This document shows, one piece after another, positions 35,002 to 45,879 of a stretch of DNA of 64,000 nt. Source of the stretch: Opeltia flavorubescens (taxonomy: Eukaryota > Ascomycota > Lecanoromycetes > Teloschistales > Teloschistaceae); the NCBI GenBank assembly GCA_000442125.1, contig KE546974.1, positions 620,001 to 684,000 of the forward strand, written 5' to 3'. The notes below the pieces were generated by a model, which ran no database searches, was not told where the DNA came from, and saw only the letters and a list, made by a program, of their open reading frames with translations. The translations under genes and the position numbers were made by a program. Each line of letters begins with the position of its first letter. The stretch's first letter is position 1.

Positions 35002-36495
35002 TCATATCATGTTCAGGGTCGCAGCATCATAGGCCATGCGAGCATCCTGTAACAATCCATTGTCCATCGACTCCTCGATTTCTCCGGTGCCCTCATGAGG
35101 ATCATCCCACCCAATGGGCGGTAATGGTGCATACTTTTCGCCAGTCTCATTTTCTAGCTTCTTCCTCTCGATCGCTTCAGCCAGCGACCAGCGGGAAGTA
35201 AGCCGCTTCCGGCGCTCGGAAAATTCATGCTGCAGCAACTGTTCGTCTGCCCGAGATGCTGATTCCAGTTGCTGCATCTTCCACGCAAGTTCCTTTTCCA
35301 TGTCTTTCAGCTCCTGCTCTTGCTTCCCCATGATGCGCTCCAATTGTTTGCCCTGTTTTTCCCGAAGGACGTTGATCCTCGCGGTATGTAGATTGCCCAT
35401 CCCATTTCGCACATGATACTGCTGTTCCAGTTGCCGGTGATGTTGCTTGGTCACGACACGATTTGGCATACCCTCAATAGTGGACCGAGGATTGCAATAG
35501 GCTTGCATGTGCTTTAGTCGAGTATCGCAGGCTTGTCTCTCAACATCAAGCGCTTTCTCTAGGTCTACCTCCGCTGAAAGATGCCGTTGTTCCAAGGATG
35601 CAAGAGCTTCTGCATGCCGGTCCTTTGCTGCATTGACCTGTTGGGGGTACTCGTCCAAGGCTTTTTGCTCCCTGCTGACTTGCCTTGATCGCATCACGCG
35701 GCGCTGATCGGCTTCGAAACGGATGAAACGCCTCTGCTCGTCGAGTTGAGCCCACCGAAGCCGCTTTAGCTGAGGATGTTGCATACTCCTGTGGCGAGCA
35801 GCGACGTCATCATGTTCGCAATCGGCGGAGGTAGATGGTACTCGGACGTAGGGCGCAGGAGACTTCTCCGAAGTCGCTACAGGAGTTGGCCTGCGTGGAA
35901 CAGCAGGAGGTGGAAACTGATCGATAGTGGCGGGGCGGTGTTGATGTGGTGGTCGAATTGTCTTGATGGCGGCGATAGGTAGAGGAATTGGAGGCAAAGG
36001 CGCATCAAACGTTTTCCTTCTTCTTAACGTTGATATTCGCTGTATACCTTTCTTGATCTTGGTATAAGAGGACCTTTGCGACGAATCTGAATGGATGGAA
36101 GATGGTGCTGATGTCATCGAGGCGGAGGTGAGAGAGGATGCCTTGGTGTGGCCTCGCTGCTCGCTTGAACTACATGAGGTTGGATGGGTTGAGTTGGAGG
36201 TACTCGATGGTGGCGGACGAAAGTCAGAAGGGGCCGAGGTGAGGTCGAGAGCTGAAACATTCTTGGTGACTAATTCGAGGGTGGTCTTAGGATCTTGCGG
36301 AACATTAATCCCCAGATTAAGAGCGGTGCGCAAGAATTGTCGGTCGACCTCCTCTTCGCTGGTGTCATGACTGAAGTGAAGGACCATCATCTTGTAATGA
36401 TCGCTGTCGAGGAGCGAGTCGGTAGGCTTGATGGAAGAAGAGGGTTGAAGACATTCTGAACGAGAGCGTAGGGGCGAAGTGGAAGAGGCAGCCAT
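35002..36495 (-). CDS. hypothetical coiled-coil protein (497 aa)
   Basis: Single-exon gene of unknown function. The N-terminal 230 residues are Ser/Pro-rich and disordered, with a short basic segment YTKIKKGIQRISTLRRRK. Residues ~240-460 form long charged helices with heptad-like spacing (LEKALDVERQACDTRLKHM; MEKELAWKMQQLESASRA). The tail has APLPPIGWDDPHEGTGE. This resembles fungal scaffold or cytoskeleton-linked proteins, but no named domain is seen. It converges on the gene ending at 33777. The next gene leftward-transcribed from its right (36927-39693) is co-oriented. Confidence 0.7.
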   Translation of the reverse strand: MAASSTSPLRSRSECLQPSSSIKPTDSLLDSDHYKMMVLHFSHDTSEEEVDRQFLRTALNLGINVPQDPKTTLELVTKNVSALDLTSAPSDFRPPPSSTSNSTHPTSCSSSEQRGHTKASSLTSASMTSAPSSIHSDSSQRSSYTKIKKGIQRISTLRRRKTFDAPLPPIPLPIAAIKTIRPPHQHRPATIDQFPPPAVPRRPTPVATSEKSPAPYVRVPSTSADCEHDDVAARHRSMQHPQLKRLRWAQLDEQRRFIRFEADQRRVMRSRQVSREQKALDEYPQQVNAAKDRHAEALASLEQRHLSAEVDLEKALDVERQACDTRLKHMQAYCNPRSTIEGMPNRVVTKQHHRQLEQQYHVRNGMGNLHTARINVLREKQGKQLERIMGKQEQELKDMEKELAWKMQQLESASRADEQLLQHEFSERRKRLTSRWSLAEAIERKKLENETGEKYAPLPPIGWDDPHEGTGEIEESMDNGLLQDARMAYDAATLNMI

Positions 36496-36926
36496 CCAGG
36501 CTTGGGGGCCGTGTCACCGGGGTATTGAATTAGGCGTGGGCGATCTGCTGCTTCTAGACACAGAGCTGCATGGTCGTTGGAAAGGTCTCAGCTCAGCTGC
36601 AGAAACGGGGAGGGTGTGTAACTGGCGAACGGGTAACCCATGGTTGGGCGTCGAGAAAGGACGGTGAGCGACGTCAGTGATAGGAGCGACTGTGCCTTCG
36701 GGAGATCCTCAAAATCCGTGTCATCGACAAGAAGGGTAATATATGCTAGGGCTTGGACGCCGTTTACCCTACGTCACTCGATGCTCTTTAACCCTGGCTT
36801 TCCATGATAAGGAATCCTTGGTCAATAATATTAGGAACAAAATCCATGATCATACACTAAAATCTTATGATTTATGATTCGGATCTCATGCTTGTTGAGT
36901 GCCTGAATCAATGGTGAATCACTTTC
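36496..36926. other. intergenic between co-oriented genes
   Basis: About 430 bp containing the promoter of the coiled-coil gene and the 3' end of the RBM5-like gene. Nothing else is seen. Confidence 0.35.
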
Positions 36927-39693
36927 TCATCCCATCCTCTCGAACCTTTCCTTTGCTTTATCCTTCGTTCGCTCTAGGAACTCCCCATACCCACCCTTCG
37001 TATTCCGTCCCGCTTCATCGATAGCATCCCCAATCTTACCTCCCTGCGCCCCCAGCCCCACGCCTTGCACATACATATCTGTCGCGATACTCTCGGTCCT
37101 CCCAGTACCTTGAGCACCTAAGCCTTCGCCAGCTGACCAACCCATTTTCCCTAGTAAAGACGCGCCTTTCGATGGAACCGCCAGCTGTTCCGGCTCAGTA
37201 GGCTCAGCGGCTTCAGGTTGACTTGGCTGCTTCTTGAGAGGGAGGGATATTCTCTCCGATGTACCAAATGCTTGACGGCGCTCCTTGGCTCGGTCTCGAT
37301 ATTCTGACGTATCTTCACGGGATAATGTGGTGGAAAGGCCGGCTTTTGTCATCTTAGCACTCGCTTGTGATACAAGCTCTTCTTTCTTCAGATTATCTCG
37401 GTGTAATTGGCTCAATCGCTCGTGCTTGTTGACTTCGCCTTCGCTTTTGAATTGACGAGAGCAGAGATAGCAGCATTTCTTCGTAAGATTGGCAAAAGTC
37501 TGAGTGGGGGTGCTGTTGTCCAAAGCAGCAGCGCCGGAAGACGGATCCTTTGGTTCTGGATCTCGCTTCCCTTGTTCTTCGGATGACTCTGGTCGAATCC
37601 CATGCAATTCAGCATGCCGATTGCTCCAGAATTGAAGATGAGCCGGCGCAGTCTTATCAGGTCAGTGGAGGACATTAAGAAGAGCAAGCAACACACCTTC
37701 TTAGGCTTGGCAGCAGCAGTCGTTGCTGCTTCGGCTTTGCGTTTCTTCATTTTGGCTTCACCTTCTTTCCCAGGTGGTACTAATCCCTCTCCTTCCGCAG
37801 CAGCGGCTGCAAGATCCGCAGCGCTTTTTGTCTGTCCCTCGGCTGCAACTATTGCCTGTTTTACGCCCGACGATACCTCTAATACATGGACATATGCTTC
37901 CTTATCCCAGTACGCAAGCTTGATCGCAGCGTTACCCAATGGATTGAAGCAGAACTTGTCAGGATCTTCTGCAGGGTTGAAAACAGGTACAAAGACGCCA
38001 GCATGGACGTAGTCCACAACAACTGGTTTCGAAGATATTGTGAATTTGTCAAATGAGTTGAAACGGGTGACAGCAGCTTGAGCATCCTACAGACGTTAGC
38101 ATAGCGTGATATTTGCAGCGAATAGACTTACATCAACGGTCGCAAATTCGGCGAAGCCATAGCGCCAGCTCTCGTTACTTCTCCTATCCCGCACTAGCAG
38201 AACTCTCCTGAGACTGCCTTCTTTTGCCCCAAGATTAGCATCGCCTGTTGTGGAAGCAACCTTCGCATTGCCTTTCTTTGAGTTCGGTGCAGCAGGCGGT
38301 GAAGGCTGTCGACTGGGTTTATATAGCTTTGAGACTCCCTTGGCGAGCAGATCCTCAGTTACGGTAGGTTCAAGTCCACGCAGGAGTAGAAATTGGGAAG
38401 GCGATCCGTCAGGCGAGACGTCACTATCACCGCTATTCATCGTAGGCTGTTGTTTAGCGACAGCCGGACCTGCATAGGTAGACAAATCTATGACAGGTCA
38501 GCGACGAGACGATCGGGGTTAAATGTAGCCCCATACCAATCTGCGGCGATTGGCATTTAAAACATCTCGTTCGTGTAGGAAAATTGACGAAGGTGCACTG
38601 CAAGATGTCAGAAGCTAGTTTAGATCGAGAGCGATAGCAGCACGTACAATTTTACAAGTCCATTCACCGTCCTTATCCCCTCGACCAACGTCATATCTCT
38701 CGCGACTGAACGCAATACGGACTTTGGCTGCTTGATTGTCATTTTCTGCTGATCCTTTGCCATACAGGTATATAGAGGGGTAGTTGCGCTCCAAGAATGA
38801 TTTAGAAGCCTCGACAGACGGAAATCTAAGGAATCCAAATCCCCGCGAAACCTCTGTAATTACATCAGCAGCAAGCTCAATAATCAAGCAAACAATAAAA
38901 CATACTGGTCTGGCGGTCGCGGATGATGCGAACATCGTCGAGTTCATCCACATTGTACCCTTGCCTCAATTGCTCCGTAACCTGTACCGCAGCAACAGAG
39001 ATTACTTAGCCAGAATTCGAACGCATATGGTTGTATCACTTAGGCTAAAAGGCCACAGTCGGGAATCAAGATTCGTGTATGGTAATGACGGGGAGGTGGT
39101 AGCGAACGTCTGCTTCTGTAATATCCAGAGGTACCCCTTCCATGATAGCCTCTTTACTCGGGGGCCCTCCATAGTAAGGCGACCGATTCCGCCTTCGTTG
39201 TGGACTTCTACTCTTGCTTCTTCCTCTACTCCTACTCTGGCTTCTACTTCTACTGTAGGAGTCGGGCGATCGATAGCCTTCACGATCTCGATCCTGGTAG
39301 GGACGCCGATGATCGCCTCGTGATCGGGAGCGTACTTGACGAATATTGTTGGAAGTACGTTGCTCATCTCGGACTGGTCTAGAATCGTAATTCTTCGAAG
39401 AGGAGAAACCATTCCCTCCGCCATAATCACCCAGAGATGACCTGTATTGATCTTGACGAATCTCGAGTTAGCGGTGATGCAGGTGCGTGGTTGCGAATCC
39501 CTATCAATAGTTTACCATGAGATGGATGTCGTGGAGGTGGTGTGGGGCTCCGTCGGTATCGTTCTCTAGAGGTTGGTCTCTGATAATGGTCATCATACAT
39601 TCTGCCGTTACGGCTTCCACGGTGCTGCTCAGGAAGGGGTCTGTGATTGTTGTCAAGCCGTCCGGGCTCATCGTTGTATCGGCGGGCCGCCAT
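36927..39693 (-). CDS. RBM5/RBM10-like splicing factor (RRM-ZnF-RRM-OCRE-C2H2-G-patch, 772 aa)
   Basis: Nuclear RNA-binding protein expected to act in the early spliceosome. Exons are 39693-39516, 39451-39108, 38981-38906, 38853-38648, 38597-38537, 38469-38132, 38086-37697 and 37652-36927; they sum to 773 codons. In order: an Arg/Ser-rich N terminus; RRM1 (IMEGVPLDIT...; SRGFGFLRF); a RanBP2-type zinc finger WTCKICTFVNFPTRTRCFKC; RRM2 (FLLLRGLEPTVTEDLL; YGFAEF); an OCRE-like aromatic stretch (FCFNPLGNAAIKLAYWDKEA); a C2H2-like finger CCYLCSRQFKSEGEVNKHE; and a G-patch LLGKMGWSAGEGLGAQGTG. All domains of the vertebrate RBM5 family are present. The donor of intron 2 (GTTCGC at 39107) is weak. 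The promoter is divergent with the MJ1316 gene at 40252. Confidence 0.93.
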
Positions 39694-40251
39694 CTTAAGG
39701 GATTGGAACAGAAATGATGACAGATAACTATGAAGGGCAATAAGACCTCACAAGGGAGTGTTTGATCTCATCTTTCGAGGTCACAAGTTGGTGGAATTCA
39801 CCTCACGGAACTCAGGTGATGGCAGGGCGGGCAGGCCGGCCAATCGAATTCGGTTAGGCTCAGTGTAGCCTGATGATGTTTTAGACATAAACACAATAGG
39901 CTCTAACTCTGATACTAAAGCAGCAGTAATCATGAAATACGCCCTTTACGAGCAGGAATAAGCTGACCTCCAATTAATTCCCATTCCCATTCCCACTGGG
40001 CAGTGCTCAAGCATGACGCATCGCTACTTAGCGTCTATTCTTGGTCGCAATTTCCGAGCCGTGGACTGACAAGATGAGTCAGTGCCAAAGGTATTTTATC
40101 TGAGCTTCTTTCCTTCTGGAAAAGGTACATCAACAGAAATCATCGTCTTTAGAAGGCTGCATACTGAAGCAATCTAACTACTTTTGTAAAAATTCTTTCA
40201 CTTCCTTACTTATCATTAATCAATACCAGTCTTCCTTGTAGTCACCAAGTC
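39694..40251. promoter_or_regulatory. divergent promoter, RBM5-like / MJ1316-domain gene
   Basis: 558 bp between two divergent starts. A TCCCATTCCCATTCCCA triplication lies at about 39979-39996. No other element is recognised. Confidence 0.4.
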
Positions 40252-40788
40252 ATGCCGCCCAAGACGTCAACCCAAGACATGAAAACATTTGAGCCAGACA
40301 TGGAATCATACAACGACGATGCGTTCCCCCGCGTCTCCACTACGGAAACACCAGATCTTGAATACTTGTCCTCCACCTCTGAATCTGACGTACCTCAAGT
40401 ATCCTTCTCAAAGCGGGGAGGAACACTGTCCAAAGCCAAGGATAAAAAAAGCCGCAAGGAACAACGGCGGAGCTTATCAAGTCAAAAGGCTGTCTCAATT
40501 CCCCTTCGACCAATGCATGATGTGATGAACCGACTCCGCCACGATTCTAAGTTCAATGTGTCTGATTATATAATCGGATACGTGGATAGGCACCTTGGGC
40601 CGATGGAGAAAGCTCTGGAGGATTGGTCCGTTGCAGGGGTGGAAGAGGAAGAGTTCATTCCACGGCACCGAGTTATGTATTTCAAAAGGATTTCGGATGA
40701 CCACATTGTCTGGGATCGCGAGAAAAGGATCGATGAAATATTTGGAAGCGGTGCAACTGGGGAGCAGAAAGCGTTAGACAACGATTGA
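40252..40788 (+). CDS. MJ1316 (DUF504) domain protein, 178 aa
   Basis: Single-exon gene. Residues ~80-168 carry the MJ1316 RNA cyclic group end recognition domain: PLRPMHDVMNRLRHDSKFN, DYIIGYVDRHLGPMEKAL, FIPRHRVMYFKR, then HIVWDREKRIDEIFGSG, which is the family signature. The first 80 residues are acidic then basic (KAKDKKSRKEQRR) and disordered. The domain is proposed to recognise RNAs with 2',3'-cyclic phosphate ends and is often fused to nucleotidyl transferases or phosphodiesterases; here it stands alone. It ends 200 bp from the converging Ku80 stop. Confidence 0.85.
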   Translation: MPPKTSTQDMKTFEPDMESYNDDAFPRVSTTETPDLEYLSSTSESDVPQVSFSKRGGTLSKAKDKKSRKEQRRSLSSQKAVSIPLRPMHDVMNRLRHDSKFNVSDYIIGYVDRHLGPMEKALEDWSVAGVEEEEFIPRHRVMYFKRISDDHIVWDREKRIDEIFGSGATGEQKALDND

Positions 40789-40985
40789 TCGCAAAGCGAA
40801 AATGGGGCTCCGATGAGTGTCCACACCGACTTATGACTGTGATCGCGGTCACACCAAAGTAAAAAGGGCGTGGGACAGTGTATGACCTCAAAGAAATGAA
40901 AGGCGCCGCAATTCTTCTGGTTTTTTCGCCAGGCAAGTACGTCCCATTTCTCTCTTGTTTTCTTACATCAACTCAAAGACCAGAA

Positions 40986-43668
40986 CTAAGAGCTTTCGTT
41001 AGCAGTATTCTTCACCAGAGCAGGCATTGACGCATGGCTTGAGTCGCAACGTACTGCTTTAGAGTCTTCTGCTGTAATCTTCGAGGCTTCGGATGCCTGC
41101 TTATCAATCAGACCCAATCTGCTTTTTCTGAACTCCCACCAAAAGTCTTTTCGGTTGCCGCCCAGCTCCTCTGCTAACAGTTTGCGCTTCAATGCTTTCG
41201 CAAAATCATTGTAAATGTCTGGTTCCTCAAGATCGATCATCTCCTCCCTCATGACTCCAATTTCCTCCAAAGCCCGAGCATATGCAATATCTCCAAAGCT
41301 ATCTTTGATTCGTGTTTCGACAACGACTCCCAACTGTCGAGTAGCATCTCGCATGCCCTCAATCGAATCGGCAGTGTTTACAATTTGTCGGAAGTCAGGA
41401 ATAGCATTTTGGGAGGATATTTTCGCTCTTTTCTTATCTCCGCCAATAAGAGCTTCAACGTCGAGACCTGACAGAGGTTTGATTTCATTCCGATTGCGCC
41501 TTCTCCCTTGTACTTTGGGTGGGACTGGTGATCATCAGAAAAGGGTCTAAGAATAGTTGATCTTGTGACCAAGTACCTTTCTTAACATCCGCTGCTGCCA
41601 TAAGCTTTTCCAGCTTTCGTTTTGAGGTCGAGACTAGAGCTTCAGGTGGCTGAGAATAACGAACAAGAATCTCGTAGGGTGGCGGTATGGGTTCCGTAGG
41701 GTGAACAGCTCTCCAACGCACTGCTTGATCAATCCGATGCAGTACAGGAGAAAAAGTATCAGTCATTGGCATGTACTCTGAAGGGTTGCTACGGTGCATT
41801 AGCGGAATCTTTGAGGCGTTCCAGGAAATGATACCCTTCGTCATCTCTACCAAAACTTGAAAGATCCATTGACTCTATATAGTCGCTCATCGCGGAGCTG
41901 AGAGTATCGTTAGGTAGGTTACGATGTTCCTTGATCACTTTGCCTGATACCGTAATCACCCGATCTAGAGGGGGAAATTTGTAGGAGCGAAAATCTTCCG
42001 TGAAGGGTATCTGTACGTCAAGAAGGCACTCATAATCGAATTCGATAGAAGGGGCAAGAAGAAGGATCACAGGAGATTTGTCTGCCTTCGGCACAAGTCG
42101 AGCGATAGCATAGGTTTCGAGTTCGAAGAGCGCATGGATAAGGGACGACAATGCCATGATAGCTTTTCTGTTCGTTTTCTGGGCGATGATAATGTTCGAG
42201 TTCGACATGCTCATATACCGATCGTACTGTGGATAACTGTTAATGCCATGCTTTTAATAGATTGGTCACTCGAATGATTTACGTTTGCCCAAGGTATGAA
42301 GCCAATCATCTCAAGAGCCGCTTGCGTCTCAAGCTTGGTGACGTTCTCATCGGTCTCGTTGATATGTACTGCCGTCCGCCCGTACTCATAGCCTTTGGCT
42401 AGGTCGTCTCGAGAAACATCTCGCTTGCCACCTGGTGCCTCCTCATCTAGAACTTGATAGGTCCTCGAGTTTTTGACATTCGTGAGGTCACCCGTACTTG
42501 CATCCACCATTTCGGTATCCCCATCTGGTAGGACTGTCCCGCTGGAGTGAATGGTATTTTGTGATGGATCCAATCTCTGAACGTATTGACTTGCGGTCAG
42601 GGGTCTTCTGACCGAGGTCCGGGGATACCTCTCTACATCTATACAGATGGCTGAATCAACTGCAGTATCACCGAGAGAGAGATGGCCTTTGTACGAGGGT
42701 ACTGGCCGTGTATTCTTTAACCTTGGCATGCCCAGTTCCTCCACAGCCTGTTGGAGGGTGCCAATGACCCCTTCACAAGCATCGGCTAGAGCCTTAAAAG
42801 TTTGCTCGTTCTGGGCCTATGACTTATCTTTAGTATTGAGAACACAACTGATCTGGTGAGCATACCTTTTGATGCTCTTTGTCCTCCTCTTTAAAGCCAT
42901 ATTCCGGATCATCGAAATCGACTCCACTGTAAAGCTTCAGCGAGCGGGATCAGAAATGGACTATCATCCGGATATTACACGATCACAAGCTCCATATCAT
43001 CTTGTGTTATTTTTTTGGTAATCTCAGCAATAGAGGCTGGATCATCGTCCAAAGAAACTCTTCCATTGGTGACCAAGACAATCTTACGCTTGTACTTCAA
43101 TTTTTTACAGTACTTCGTTATCATCTGGATAGCGATGACAATCGCAGAAATAGCTTTATGTGCCTTAGCTCAATGAGCCAACTGATACAAGGGAATTGCC
43201 TTACCATCTCCACTGTCTGTGTTGCTTAATTCAACCTTCCTCCGAAGCTGCTTGAGTTCTGGAAGCAGTATACTTAATCTATCAGTCGAGGAATCACGCG
43301 AAAAGGCTACCGCCTACTTGCTGATCTCCTGGAACACGGAGATATTCGCGAAGCTCTCCTCACTTCCGAGCTCATTGGCAGTTCCTTCACTTTCATGAAC
43401 ATGGGAAAGGATGACGAATAGTTCAAGCCCCTACCATCTGTGCGCAGGCCGATGACACCCAGTGTTGCCGTCTTTCGATCAAGGGCGACCTTTGATAGTC
43501 AGCCAAGGAAGTTGTACAACGCGCTAACGAGACAAATACAGTGCTCGTAATTTTGTCCCACACGTAGGTCATGGCAAAATCTAGGTCCGATACTTTGCGG
43601 CCATCATGGATTTGGCCCATTGAAGCACCAACATCAACGATGTAGACCGTTGCTTCCTTCTCTGCCAT
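40986..43668 (-). CDS. ku80: Ku80, DNA double-strand-break end-binding subunit (745 aa)
   Basis: Forms the Ku heterodimer with Ku70 in the nucleus; it binds DNA ends for non-homologous end joining and supports telomeres. Ten exons: 43668-43540, 43489-43435, 43384-43318, 43278-43205, 43153-42979, 42926-42866, 42816-42283, 42226-41835, 41788-41577 and 41524-40986, totalling 746 codons. The N-terminal von Willebrand-A fold starts [11 protein letters not shown] and includes KIVLVTNGR and [20 protein letters not shown]. The Ku core includes [43 protein letters not shown] and [20 protein letters not shown]. The C-terminal helical arm ends with [12 protein letters not shown]. The length is normal for fungal Ku80 and nothing is missing. 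It shares a 256-bp divergent promoter with the TMEM205-like gene. Confidence 0.96.
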
Positions 43669-43924
43669 GATGGATACAGAACTATTGCAATCTAAAACCT
43701 TGAAATTGGTAATGCATTTATGAGCAACCAACAACAATCACGTTCAAGGCAGGCAGACGCGTCAGATCACGAGGACACGTGCCAGATCCTAAGGCTGTAC
43801 TAGCTCCAAAAGCAGCTTCTACATGTCGACGTCATACCTTCAACTCGTGGACTAAGACTAAGAGATGCTTATTTCGACCAATTTCTTTCATTTGGTGATA
43901 TCTAAATTGCAGCTCTAAGTCGTC
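43669..43924. promoter_or_regulatory. divergent promoter, Ku80 / TMEM205-like gene
   Basis: Only 256 bp separate the two start codons, so the genes must share promoter DNA. A palindromic ACATGTCGACGTC-like stretch lies near 43820. Confidence 0.45.
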
Positions 43925-44641
43925 ATGTCTGATTTCTCGAGCCTTCGGTCCCTCGCTCCTTACCATATTCTCACGTGAGGACTCCCCGGCTCTTGTCTCC
44001 CGTTTCCAGGGGGCGAATCCTAATTGTCTACAGTTATGGCACCATCCTGGGGTCCTCCATTTTTCAAGTGATTGGTGTCTCAGTCATTCCAAAGTCGTCG
44101 CTAAGGCATCAGTGTAGTCGTTCATTGCTGGCCCTGTAGCGTACACAGCGCTTCCACGCGCCCAATTTGCATCCTTGCAAACTGCCATCTTTCCAATATA
44201 TTTTTCTCTTCAGACTGCCCTTCCGGTTCTACTCGCCTTGACCTATCCTGCTGCCAAGTCGTTAACGGGATCGTCGCAAGCGGGTTTGAATGGGTTCTTT
44301 GCGGAACAAAATCGCTACAGCGTCCTAGCCCCCATTGCTACAACATTCGCCATCAGCATTGCCAACCTTGTATATTTCGGCCCTCAGACCAACAAAATAA
44401 TGCGTCTGAGGAAACATCAGGGTACGTCTGTTAATAGTCAAGTCTGATAAATTATCTCAATGCTGACTGCCCAGAAACACGTGATGGTAAACGTTCTTTT
44501 GATCCGCCACCTCACTCGCAAGCAATGCAGAAGCTCAACAAGGACTTTGCGAGGATGCATGGGTTTTCTTCGGGTCTTAATTTGATCGCATTGGCTGCAA
44601 CCGTCTGGTATGGAGTTGTTCTGTCGGAGAGGATGCAATGA
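43925..44641 (+). CDS. TMEM205-like membrane protein (DUF4149 family, 184 aa)
   Basis: Small multi-pass membrane protein. Exons are 43925-43974, 44034-44067, 44118-44421 and 44475-44641 (185 codons). Helices: ILTYGTILGSSIFQSFIAGPVAY, AIFPIYFSLQTALPVLLALTYP, SVLAPIATTFAISIANLVYFGP and SGLNLIALAATVWYGVVL. Family residues include GP-A-Y after helix 1, FGP-TN at the end of helix 3, and KLNKDFARMHGFSSGLNL before helix 4. Human TMEM205 is linked to drug resistance; the fungal role is unknown. It diverges from Ku80. Confidence 0.85.
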
Positions 44642-45879
44642 CAATCGAAACATTTACCGAAACCCCAAGCTCTCTTACCTTGGGAGAGTCGAGGCGAGCT
44701 CTCGTCAACCTTTGGCAATCGAAGACCCTCCCATTGTTGATATCTGTACAAATGTTTCACTCTATATATTAAGCAAGCGGCTAGTATGAAGCCAATTTCA
44801 TTCCTGGTACTCATCATTCAAACCGTGTTTGCGCATTCCTTCGAGATGGAATTTGAGCATGGTGGATTACTTGTAGACGGCACGCAGATCGCAAAGTCGA
44901 CTGCCAACCACCCACTCTCATTGTGTTCCATTTTTAGTTGACATTATGCCCAAGCGTTTTGATGACTAGATCAGTCAAAGAGCCCCTGTTGCCCTTTCCT
45001 CAGTCAGCAAGTGAATGACAACGGTACAACTTAATATGGTTCAAGCTTGTATATGATGGTGAGCTGGCTTCCCTTGCGGATTGTACGCCAACCTAAGACG
45101 AGTATCCAGAGAATTTCAGATATGTTTCTCCGCGAAACTTGCACACTCGAGGACAAGCTACCCTGACGAGAAATCTCATGGACGCAATGTTGATAATCGA
45201 GTCTCTGCCCTCTTCACATTTAAGATATGGCTGACTGAGACCTCCCTGCATCAACGGGCTTATGAAGGGGAATGGGCATCAGCAGATGGAGTCCTTGAGG
45301 CTGTCATATCGGTATGGCTTGAGAGGAGAAGTCCATGGCAGCTCATAAAGCATGAGACAGAGGAAGGCTATGGTGTAGGACATTGTAGTACAATTTCTCG
45401 GGCCTGCGAAAACATATTTAATTTTGTTTGAAGGGAACGAATTGGGTTTGCAGGAAATTGCAGATATAGTGCTTGAGAACAGGAGCGAAATATATACAGT
45501 AACGTGTCAGACGACGGAGCTACGTAGCCGAGGTCTTTGAGTACACTAAGACATTACATCTCTCAGACTTCTGTAAAATAACAAACTATAACTGTAAGAT
45601 TCTATGCCACACTGCTTCAGTCGTTCCCCTCAGCACCAATATTTGCCGCGAGAGAGACCCACAGGGATCGCAAGACCTTATCTGGTAGGGATGAAACCGA
45701 TTGTAGTGTGCTGTGATTCTGAAACCCATGTCCGATGAACACGACATAACACATTTGACAATTCCAATGTCAATATGATACGATATGTCGTCTTCGCTGC
45801 TAAAGGTTGTCGGTCGGTCGCAGACCCGCACCTCAAGTATAATCATTGTATGACTATCCGGATTGAAGTATCTTGAAAG
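44642..45879. other. intergenic, no supported gene
   Basis: About 1.2 kb between two rightward genes. The frame at 45081-45431 has no motif or strong start context. No repeat or RNA gene is seen. Confidence 0.45.
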
